From DATKYQ01 sp964640665 (lineage in GTDB: Bacteria > Myxococcota > B64-G9): a DNA stretch of 64,000 bases. Every line of letters starts with the position of its first letter. Within the stretch, counting starts at the first letter, position 1. The stretch covers positions 1 through 64,000 of the forward strand of contig CAZXHT010000025.1 of assembly GCA_964640665.1 (NCBI GenBank). The letters are read 5' to 3'. The notes below the pieces were generated by a model. It was not told where the DNA came from, searched no databases, and saw only the letters and a list, made by a program, of their open reading frames with translations. Below, in pieces: positions 7,653-15,170 of the stretch. The position numbers and the translations under genes are program-made.

Positions 7653-10225
7653 ATCCCGAGTCGCTTGAGATCCTCGGGTTTATCCCCGCCTTCTCGCTGC
7701 TTGTCGGCGCCTTCTTTCTTGGCCGGGGCCGCCTTTTGTTCGCCGGTGCGGGTCTTGCGCTCGCCCGACTCGCGTTCCTTGGTGGCCGATTCAGGGTAAT
7801 CGGGGCGCCGGTGGTAAATGCCGGTTAAAACACGGTTGAAGGCCCGGGCAATCTCGTGAAGATCCTTGAGCGTCAGGTCACACTCGTCCAGTTGCCCATC
7901 GGCGAAGATGCGGTTGATCATGTTCTGCACCAGTCCTTGCAGCCTGGCAGGTGAAGGATCGGGGATGCTCTTGGCCGCCGCCTCGACGCTGTCGGCCAGC
8001 ATAACCAGTGCCACCTCGCGACTCTGGGGCTTAGGTCCGGGATAGCGGAATTCCTCCTCCTTGACCGGGTTCTCGGGATCCTCCTGCTCCTTGGCCTTCT
8101 GGCAGAAGAACTTTATCAACGACGTGCCGTGGTGCTGCAGGATGGCGTCGACGATCGGCTGGCCCAGCCTGCTGGCCCGGGCAAGCTCGGCCCCGTCCTT
8201 GACGTGAGTTTTCAAGACGGTCGCCGACAGGCTCGGTTTGAGCTTGTCGTGCGGGTTGTTGGTGTCGCGCTGGTTCTCGGAAAAGTAGCTGGGGCTCTTG
8301 ACCTTGCCGATATCATGGTAGTAGGCCATCACGCGGGCCAGAAGCGGGTTGCAGTTGATTGTCTCTGCGGCGGCCTCCACCAGCGAGCCTACAATGATAC
8401 TGTGGTGGTACGAACCCGGGGCCTGGACGATCAGGTCCTTGAGCAGGGGATGGTTCAGGTTGGCCAACTCAAGCAGCTTGATGTCGGTGGTATAGCCGAA
8501 CAGGACTTCGACAACCGGAGCGCTCGACATGACGATCATGGCCGCTAAAATTCCTCCGGCGAAGGCGAAGATGGTATTGAAAATGGTTTCCACCGTGAAA
8601 AATGTCCCGCTAAAAAGCGTCAAGGCAACCACCAGGCAGATGTTCGCCAGGCCGGTGACGGCGCCCGCCCGAAACAGCGATGCTCGCTGCTTGGCCGAGG
8701 CAACGGCCCAGGCTGCCATGATGGAGCTCACCAGGCAGTAGATCGTGAAGCCGATGCTGTTCTCCATCAGCAGGCCGGCGATGATCGACGCCGCGGCCGC
8801 GAAGCCCAGGGCCATTTCGCTGTTGAGCACGAAGCGCACCAACATGGCGCCGGCCGCGAAGGGAATGGCGTAGTAGAACGACTCCAGCGGGAAGAACTTG
8901 AATCGCTCCCATACGGCCCCGAAAACCCAGAACCAGATCTTGGTGGTGATGATGAACATGAACAGCACCGTCCCGAGATAGAACAGATCCCTGGGTTCGG
9001 TTCTGAAAGCGCGAATGTTTCGGGCCGAGAAGAAAACGACCATCAGTAGTATCAAGATCACCAGCATGACCGTCCCCACGGCCATCTCCGGCGCGTTGGA
9101 GACCTCGGTCAACTTCTGCATCTGCTGAAAAATGCGGATGTGGGTCTTCTTGATCGGATCGCCGTCACGAATGATCTTGGCGCCCTTCTGGATGCGAATC
9201 TCCAGCGGCTGAACCGCCTCACGCGCCTCCCGCTTGCGCCGCTCAGACTCGGCCCGGTTGTACGACAGATTGGGCGCCATCAGGTTTCCGGCCAGGCGGA
9301 CGATCACGTTCCGCAGGGAGCGCGGCATATCGGGCAATTCCAGGGCGGCCGTCTGCCGGACCCGCGACAGCGCCTCTTCGCGATCGAGTATCTTGGTGAA
9401 ATTCATTACGACCTGTTCCCGATCTTGTATTCCCTCCCGCAGGAAACGCACCGTGATGCCCCGGGCTCGTTCGGCCGCCATCAACTCGCGGCTCTGGACA
9501 ATCATGTGACGCATGGTGCGCTCCACCAGCGTGCTCACGGCCGACAGGGACTTGACCGAGAAGCGGTCCTGGCAAAACCTGGCAAAGTCATCGTCGCCGA
9601 CCACAACCTGGAGGATCTTGACGAAATGATCCTTGCGGGCATAAAGCTTGGCCTTCAGGCTCTCGCGCAACGAGACCAGTTCGGCTTCGCGCCTGGAGTC
9701 AATCTCTCGTGAGGAGTGATCTTTTAACTTGCCCTTCTTGGGATTGCTCTTTTTCTTGCCGTCACGTGGAGCCGCGTTTTTCCCTGCGGCGGACCCCTTT
9801 GTGCCGGTGTCGCCCTGTTTATCAAGCAAGGCCTGATGCTCGTTGACCACCCCGACCATCTCTCCGAAGGCCTCCTTCAGGCGGCGCACCCGCTCGTTGC
9901 CCAGATCCATTTCAAAATCATAAACCGAGTGCACAGCTTCTTCGGCCTCGCCTCGCTTACGCTCGGTAGATTCGATGTCCGGCACTGTAAAGCTGATCGG
10001 CGCGCGGATGTCCGCGCTGGCCACCTTGCCGACATCTTCATCTTTGATGGGCAGGCTGGGACTGGTAGCGGCCGGGTTGACGAATACCGCAACCGTGATG
10101 CCCAAAACAAGCAGCATCACCACAAGAGCGCCGGGGTGCAACCACTTGCGCCAGTCGATACTCTTCTCCACGACGGCCTTGAGGTTGGCCCGGCCTCGTT
10201 CCTTGGCATTCCTAGTGTTTGCCAT
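7649..10225 (-). CDS. 7TM-HD family cyclic-di-AMP phosphodiesterase (PgpH-like)
   Basis: 858 aa membrane protein. Layout: one N-terminal membrane segment (about residues 30-50); a long extracytoplasmic 7TMR-HDED-type region with a Lys-rich linker; a block of about seven membrane helices (roughly 400-600); then a cytoplasmic HD domain. The HD domain shows YHHSIIVGSL, MAYYHDIGKV and ILQHHGTSL. Characterised members (Listeria PgpH) hydrolyse c-di-AMP; activity here is by homology. ATG 10225 is preferred over ATG 10231 because GGAG lies 7 nt before it. The C-terminal ~40 residues are Lys/Glu-rich. Overlaps both neighbours (phoH, ybeY) by a few bases. Confidence 0.92.
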   Translation of the reverse strand: MANTRNAKERGRANLKAVVEKSIDWRKWLHPGALVVMLLVLGITVAVFVNPAATSPSLPIKDEDVGKVASADIRAPISFTVPDIESTERKRGEAEEAVHSVYDFEMDLGNERVRRLKEAFGEMVGVVNEHQALLDKQGDTGTKGSAAGKNAAPRDGKKKSNPKKGKLKDHSSREIDSRREAELVSLRESLKAKLYARKDHFVKILQVVVGDDDFARFCQDRFSVKSLSAVSTLVERTMRHMIVQSRELMAAERARGITVRFLREGIQDREQVVMNFTKILDREEALSRVRQTAALELPDMPRSLRNVIVRLAGNLMAPNLSYNRAESERRKREAREAVQPLEIRIQKGAKIIRDGDPIKKTHIRIFQQMQKLTEVSNAPEMAVGTVMLVILILLMVVFFSARNIRAFRTEPRDLFYLGTVLFMFIITTKIWFWVFGAVWERFKFFPLESFYYAIPFAAGAMLVRFVLNSEMALGFAAAASIIAGLLMENSIGFTIYCLVSSIMAAWAVASAKQRASLFRAGAVTGLANICLVVALTLFSGTFFTVETIFNTIFAFAGGILAAMIVMSSAPVVEVLFGYTTDIKLLELANLNHPLLKDLIVQAPGSYHHSIIVGSLVEAAAETINCNPLLARVMAYYHDIGKVKSPSYFSENQRDTNNPHDKLKPSLSATVLKTHVKDGAELARASRLGQPIVDAILQHHGTSLIKFFCQKAKEQEDPENPVKEEEFRYPGPKPQSREVALVMLADSVEAAAKSIPDPSPARLQGLVQNMINRIFADGQLDECDLTLKDLHEIARAFNRVLTGIYHRRPDYPESATKERESGERKTRTGEQKAAPAKKEGADKQREGGDKPEDLKRLGM

Positions 10226-11237
10226 CGTCATGCTCCAGCAGGCCGCTGACGGGATTCCGCACGGCTCGCTCGTAGGCTATTATGACTTTCGACACCAGGG
10301 GGTGCCTGACCACGTCCTGCTCGGTGAACAGGCAAAACTCGATGCCCTCGATGCCAGCAAGAATGTGACGCGCCTCGCTCAAGCCGCAGGATTTATCGGC
10401 GGGCAGGTCCACCTGAGTGATGTCCCCGGTTATGACCGCCTTCGAGTCGTACCCCAGCCTGGTCAAGAACATTTTCATCTGGTCGGAAGTAGTGTTCTGC
10501 GCCTCGTCCAGGATGATGAAGCTGTCATTCAGCGTCCGGCCGCGCATGAAGGCCAACGGAGCAACCTCGATCACGCCCTTCTCCATCAGGCGCACTGCGC
10601 GGACGGGGTCCATCATGTCGTGCAAGGCATCATACAGTGGTCGCAGGTAGGGATTGACCTTCTCGGCCAGATCCCCAGGCAAAAAACCCAGCTTTTCGCC
10701 GGCCTCCACGGCCGGCCTGGTTATGACGATGCGCTGTACCTCCTGCTTCTTCAGGGCCGCCACTGCCATTGCCATGGCCAGGTAGGTTTTGCCCGTGCCG
10801 GCCGGCCCGATTGCAAAAACGACGTCGTAGCGCCGCAGGGCGTCGATGTACCGTTTCTGGCCGATACCCATGGGACTTATGATGCGCTTGCGGTTTGAGA
10901 CGAAGATAGTATCCAGGAAGATATCCCGTAACTTGACGCCGCCGTCCCGCGAGACGATCTTGATCGCCTGCTCGATATCCGCGGCTAACAGTGTCCTGCC
11001 CTCCCGCGCCAACGAGTATAGCTGTTCGATCAGGCTTTCGGCCAGCTGCACCCGGTGTCCTTCTCCGCTGACGGTCAGCCCGGAAGCCTGGTGCGAAATC
11101 GTCACCCCCAGAGACTGCTCGATGAGGCGCAGGTGGCTATCGGCGGGGCCGAGCACGATCCGTGCCACACCCTGATCGTCCATTCTCACTCGCCGGAGCG
11201 TATCGCCTTGCGCGGATGACTGGGATATGGATTTCAT
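10212..11237 (-). CDS. phoH: PhoH-family ATPase (PhoH/PhoL)
   Basis: 341 aa cytoplasmic P-loop ATPase, usually linked to RNA metabolism with YbeY. The N-terminal ~80 residues resemble a KH-like nucleic-acid-binding domain. Walker A is GPAGTGKTYLAMA (about residue 144) and Walker B is SFIILDEAQNTT. ITRPAVEAGEKLGFLPGDL is typical of the family. The gene starts 5 nt after the DUF4388 gene and overlaps the following 7TM-HD gene, so it is internal to the operon. Confidence 0.95.
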   Translation of the reverse strand: MKSISQSSAQGDTLRRVRMDDQGVARIVLGPADSHLRLIEQSLGVTISHQASGLTVSGEGHRVQLAESLIEQLYSLAREGRTLLAADIEQAIKIVSRDGGVKLRDIFLDTIFVSNRKRIISPMGIGQKRYIDALRRYDVVFAIGPAGTGKTYLAMAMAVAALKKQEVQRIVITRPAVEAGEKLGFLPGDLAEKVNPYLRPLYDALHDMMDPVRAVRLMEKGVIEVAPLAFMRGRTLNDSFIILDEAQNTTSDQMKMFLTRLGYDSKAVITGDITQVDLPADKSCGLSEARHILAGIEGIEFCLFTEQDVVRHPLVSKVIIAYERAVRNPVSGLLEHDDGKH

Positions 11238-11242
11238 CTAGT

Positions 11243-12421
11243 TCACTCGAAAGGCCTCAGCAGCAGGTATCCGCCATCGACGCGGCGATAGGCTCTCGCC
11301 GAGCGCCAGGGAAACCTCAGCGCCGATTCCGACACCAGGCCGCTTGAAACCAGCTCGGACAGTTCTTCGGGGTAATGTCCCTGCTCCAGGCGATAGGCGT
11401 CGAGGGCCGTCCGCAGGCGCTCCACGTAGGATTTGCCCACCAGCATCTTGGCGGCAGGATTCTCAAAAAACCTGCCCCCGGACGGTTCGAACAACGCCGG
11501 CACGTCCACCGTTCTGTAAAGAATGAAGAGCAGTCCGACAATGAACAGGTACATGCCTGCCTGGACGAAAACGCGGCCGAAGGAGAAAGAGCGAACCCGG
11601 CGACCGGGTTTCTCCCCGGCAACGTCCTTGCGAACCGTGTCAACCTTGATGTACCCATCGGCCAGCAAGCCGACCAGTGCCTTACAGGTTTCGAACTCGC
11701 CCAATCTAGACAGGTCTATCAGCTTCTGAACACCGCGACCTTCCTCGATCAGCTCATATACCTTGGTCTCACTTCTTCCGACGCTCCCGGCCTTGGCGCC
11801 TCCGCCGCCGCCCTCCGAGAACATGTCGTCAATGGCGCTGTCGATCTCGTCATCAACGCTACTCGCCGCCGCCTGGCCGGGGAGCTTTTTGACTTTCTTG
11901 AACGTCATCTCCAACGAGGTGATTTTTTTCCGGACCATCGGCCATTCGTCGACCATCCGGAAGCCTTCCATCAGAACGTTCTCCGAGCGAATCGGTTCGA
12001 CCGTCTCCTTGTCGTAAACCACGTCTTCCGCCTCGAAGGCGTAGGTTCCGACCTCCCAGTTAAAAAGCTTGTAGACCGTCTCGGTCGTCTGCAGCAGGGT
12101 AAACTCCTTGATGTCGGACTGGCTGATGAACCCCCGTTCCACCAGGATGTTTCCCAGGCGTTTCAGGGTGCGCTTCTGGATCTCGAGGGCCTGTTCCAGC
12201 TGGGCCTCGGAGAGAATCTCGGCCCTGACCAACATGGCTCCCAGCAGATCCTTGCTTTTACGAGTGGTCGACTCGGCCCGCACAACGTCGCCTTTTACGA
12301 ACGAGATGCGCACTTCCTGATCCTTCGAATGCAGGTGCAGCACCCCGGTCTTGGACTGATGGCTGATCAGCTGGAAAATGTCGGCGATGCCGAAGTCTTT
12401 TAAAGTTCCCTTGAGCGCCAT
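11243..12421 (-). CDS. DUF4388 (PatA-like) domain protein with a membrane segment
   Basis: 392 aa. Residues 1-100 form a DUF4388 domain (MALKGTLKDFGIADIFQLIS). Residues about 100-170 continue the Leu-rich 'LGNILVERGFIS...' module that often follows it. Residues about 225-290 look like a winged-helix region ending in 'LADGYIK'. One membrane helix (about 300-322) is followed by about 70 residues with an 'LDAYRLEQGHYPEEL' pseudopilin-like element. DUF4388 proteins are common in deltaproteobacterial signalling and motility, but no activity is established. Start ATG 12421 is 17 nt after the preceding gene. Confidence 0.82.
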   Translation of the reverse strand: MALKGTLKDFGIADIFQLISHQSKTGVLHLHSKDQEVRISFVKGDVVRAESTTRKSKDLLGAMLVRAEILSEAQLEQALEIQKRTLKRLGNILVERGFISQSDIKEFTLLQTTETVYKLFNWEVGTYAFEAEDVVYDKETVEPIRSENVLMEGFRMVDEWPMVRKKITSLEMTFKKVKKLPGQAAASSVDDEIDSAIDDMFSEGGGGGAKAGSVGRSETKVYELIEEGRGVQKLIDLSRLGEFETCKALVGLLADGYIKVDTVRKDVAGEKPGRRVRSFSFGRVFVQAGMYLFIVGLLFILYRTVDVPALFEPSGGRFFENPAAKMLVGKSYVERLRTALDAYRLEQGHYPEELSELVSSGLVSESALRFPWRSARAYRRVDGGYLLLRPFE

Positions 12422-12437
12422 GGCTTCCCTCGCGGCA

Positions 12438-14882
12438 TCAAGTTTCCGACCGGAACGCGTCCAGGACGGCCCAGGCATAGGTGCCGGCGAATAAAATCAT
12501 CAGCGGCACGAACTTGATCCAATCGATTCCGGTTCCCAGTGAATGCGGGTCGACCATCGGGCCGTCGCCGCCAAGCAACACCTGTATCAGCACACAGCAA
12601 GAGACCGCCAAGAACAGCGCTCCGCGAAGCGGCCTGTTTTTCACCAACTGTCCGACGCCCGGCAAGACGAAGGTGATGAATCGCGCCAGGCGCTCCTTTC
12701 GCAGGCGGTAGTGGCGTATCTGAATTTCCTTTGCGATACGCGATTTGGCATCCACCTGGTCTTTGTGGCTAAAGGCGTGAAAGCACTGTCCACAAGTGGT
12801 GTCGTCGGGTAACTCCGGGTTGCACCTGCGGCAGACGGGCCGGCCGCAGCGCACGCACGGGCCGGAAATGTAGATCTTGCCGCGCAACAATAGCAACAAC
12901 ACCATCAAGGCAATCACACCCGCGCCGACGTATGGAAATGCGCCCGTGCTGCCGACGCCGCCCCAGTTGTCCCAGATGGTCTCCGCGGCCTCCCGCAATT
13001 CATGCCCGTCCCTCTTGCCGATGGCCGTCCGCAGCCATTTGTCGGGAAGTGGAATATCTATCACGGCGTCGCGGGCCCGGCCGGTCTTGGCCATTTTTAT
13101 CCAGCGGCGCACGCTTTCCGCATCCAGCCGGTTGGCATCACGCCGATGCTCGCGCGCCTTATCGAGATCGAGTCTCGCCGAATAGGCCCGGCTCAGGTTG
13201 TAGTAAGGCTCTGCCAAATCGGGTCGCTTGTCGGCGGCCCGGTCGTAATGCTTCAGCGCCCCGTTCAGATCGCCCATCAGGAAAAGGACGTTGCCCAAAT
13301 TGTTGTGCAGCACGGCCGATTCGGGATGTGCGCCGATCGCCCGCTCGAGGTAGCCGCGTGCCAGAGCCATTTCCCCCGTGCGCTTGTAGTACCCTCCCAG
13401 CGAGGCCAGCACGACCTTACATCCGTGATCCTCCTCCAGGTAAGCCTTCAAGCGACCCATGCTTCTGCCGGGTGCCGCCCCCCGTTCTACGGCCGCCACG
13501 TCGCCGATCAGTGTCCCGGGCAGGTTGACACCGGCGACAATCCAGTCTAAGGCAAGCGGAATCGCGGCCAGGAAAACCACCACCAGGAAGGTGACGATCC
13601 TCTCGAGGCGTTGCTGATATACCCAGGCAATCAGGGCCCATAGCAGCAGCACGGACACCAGGCCGGTTCTGAAAATGACCGGTACTAAAATCACCAGAAC
13701 GGCAAGAAAACCGGTTTGCAGTTGTGCCACGCCGGCCGGGAAGAGGTGGTGAAAATCGTGGAAGAACAGGCGCAGGTAGCGCAGGAACTGAACCAGGACA
13801 AAAATTCCCGCGGCCAGCACCAGCCCCATCAACAGGCCGGTAATCAGATCGACCAGGAATCGATTCAGCGACAGGGGGTCTGCGAAAGCGGCCCGCGAGG
13901 CATCCATCAAGGCGCCCAGCACCCGACCCACTCCGAGCGGGTTCTGGGCGAACCACAAAGAAGCCCTGCCCATGTAGACGGCCGTCATATCAGGGGCGGC
14001 CGCTACCGCCGCCTCTACCAGCCTGCCGGCCAGTTTGAGATCCTCGGCCCGGCGCGCCTTGAGGGCCTCCCGCAAGAGCACCTGGGCGCGGCCGTACATG
14101 TTGCGGATGTCGAGCTCCTCCTTCAACTGCAGAAAGCGCTCCAGATCCTGGCCCGCCAGTTCGAAGTCTCTTTGCGACAGATGGATGCGCCGCTGTTCCC
14201 ACAAGGCGGACAGGTCGGCCACGCTGCCCGAAGGCGGTCTAATCTCGCCGGTGACTTGCGGTTCGCCTCCCCTTCCTGCGTCCTCCCGGGTTTCTTCCGC
14301 AGCGCCGCCGGCGACCGGCCGAGACTCCTTGGCCGTACCGGCGTCGGGCGAGGGTGCGGGTTTTTGGGCCACTGGCTTTTTCATGCCGGCATCGGCCCGA
14401 GCGGGTCTCTTGACCAGGGGCAGGTCTTTTTCGTTGTCCAGTGACTCGGCGTTCTTGATGCGTTCCTCGTCCCCCCACTTGTCGCGCTGGGTATCTTGGC
14501 CTTGCTCGCCTTCGTCCGGGACTTGCTCGCCCTTCCCCTGATCGGCCCCCTCATCGCCCGTATCGACATCTTCTATCTCGTCCTCGGGGATCTCTTCGAC
14601 GTCGCCTTCTCCCTTTTCGCCCGCTTTCTCCGCGCCCTTGCCCTTGTCGGCGGGCTCGCTCCAGAGATCTTTTTCGGTCTTGACCTCGGCCGGCTTCTTT
14701 TTGGGTTTTGGCTTGGCCTTCTTCTTTGGACGCGCGGCCTTTTCACCCTCGTCGACATCCACTCCGAAAGACTGTGCCAAAAGCGGCGCAAAGGTCTGCG
14801 AGCGCAAGATGTCCCCGACTCCCGGGCCGACGACCGGTCCAGAAACGCAGCTAACCACCAGGAACGTAAGAAGATGCACCAT
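12438..14882 (-). CDS. Multidomain membrane protein with TPR repeats and a zinc ribbon
   Basis: 814 aa, first gene of the phoH-lnt operon. After an N-terminal signal-like segment (MVHLLTFLVVSC) comes a ~230-residue low-complexity region, first Lys/Pro-rich then Asp/Glu-rich. A block of about four membrane helices follows (roughly 345-455), then two to three TPR repeats (about 465-580; LHNNLGNVLFLMGDLNGALK). Next is another membrane helix, a double zinc ribbon (CVRCGRPVCRRC, then CGQC), and two or three more hydrophobic segments. I cannot name the family. Co-transcription with phoH/ybeY suggests envelope or RNA-linked stress physiology, which is inference. Start ATG 14882 chosen for its signal-like N-terminus. 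Confidence 0.75.
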   Translation of the reverse strand: MVHLLTFLVVSCVSGPVVGPGVGDILRSQTFAPLLAQSFGVDVDEGEKAARPKKKAKPKPKKKPAEVKTEKDLWSEPADKGKGAEKAGEKGEGDVEEIPEDEIEDVDTGDEGADQGKGEQVPDEGEQGQDTQRDKWGDEERIKNAESLDNEKDLPLVKRPARADAGMKKPVAQKPAPSPDAGTAKESRPVAGGAAEETREDAGRGGEPQVTGEIRPPSGSVADLSALWEQRRIHLSQRDFELAGQDLERFLQLKEELDIRNMYGRAQVLLREALKARRAEDLKLAGRLVEAAVAAAPDMTAVYMGRASLWFAQNPLGVGRVLGALMDASRAAFADPLSLNRFLVDLITGLLMGLVLAAGIFVLVQFLRYLRLFFHDFHHLFPAGVAQLQTGFLAVLVILVPVIFRTGLVSVLLLWALIAWVYQQRLERIVTFLVVVFLAAIPLALDWIVAGVNLPGTLIGDVAAVERGAAPGRSMGRLKAYLEEDHGCKVVLASLGGYYKRTGEMALARGYLERAIGAHPESAVLHNNLGNVLFLMGDLNGALKHYDRAADKRPDLAEPYYNLSRAYSARLDLDKAREHRRDANRLDAESVRRWIKMAKTGRARDAVIDIPLPDKWLRTAIGKRDGHELREAAETIWDNWGGVGSTGAFPYVGAGVIALMVLLLLLRGKIYISGPCVRCGRPVCRRCNPELPDDTTCGQCFHAFSHKDQVDAKSRIAKEIQIRHYRLRKERLARFITFVLPGVGQLVKNRPLRGALFLAVSCCVLIQVLLGGDGPMVDPHSLGTGIDWIKFVPLMILFAGTYAWAVLDAFRSET

Positions 14883-14935
14883 GCGGCAGAGCGTATCGCA
14901 GATGGGGCCGGCTTGGCAAGTTGCCTTGTTTAGAA

Positions 14936-14964
14936 TCCTCCCTCCCCCGAAGGGGGAGGGAGGA
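14936..14964 (-). terminator. Perfect 13-bp GC hairpin between tRNA-Leu and the operon
   Basis: TCCTCCCTCCCCC (14936-14948), loop GAA, then its exact complement (14952-14964). It lies 10 nt past the tRNA 3' end on the tRNA's strand and 54 nt before the operon start codon. There is no clear U-run, so it could be a tRNA terminator, a processing barrier or an mRNA leader structure. Confidence 0.55.
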
Positions 14965-14973
14965 CTGAATCGA

Positions 14974-15055
14974 TGCCCAGGGCGGGACTCGAACCCGCAA
15001 GGGTTACCCCATACGCCCCTCAAACGTACGTGTATACCGTTTCCACCACCTGGGC
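14974..15055 (-). tRNA. tRNA-Leu (anticodon GAG)
   Basis: The minus strand folds as a class II tRNA: acceptor GCCCAGG (from 15055) pairs with CCTGGGC (to 14975), discriminator A. The anticodon loop is TTGAGGG on a TACGT/GCGTA stem, followed by a variable arm typical of tRNA-Leu and the T-arm GCGGGTTCGAGTCCCGC. The 82-nt length fits. CCA is not encoded (TCG follows). It reads CUC/CUU codons. Confidence 0.95.
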
Positions 15056-15115
15056 GCGACCTCCGCTTGTTGAAACCAGGCGCTTTCCTAGCACAGCCGC
15101 GTTCCCCAGGCAAAT

Positions 15116-15148
15116 AAAAAAGGCCGCCCCCCCGGCGGGAGGACGGCC
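15116..15148 (-). terminator. Rho-independent terminator of the TonB-receptor gene
   Basis: On the minus strand GGCCG...CGGCC enclose a G/C-rich loop region and are followed directly by TTTTTT (15121-15116). It lies 22 nt after the receptor stop codon. Confidence 0.85.
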
Positions 15149-15170
15149 CCAGAACAGTTATCGTGTTCTT

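Noticed and set aside
12438..15113. A longer 891-codon version of the TPR/zinc-ribbon gene starting at 15113
   Set aside because: The extension would read through the tRNA-Leu gene and the GC hairpin; the ATG at 14882 gives a sensible N-terminal segment.
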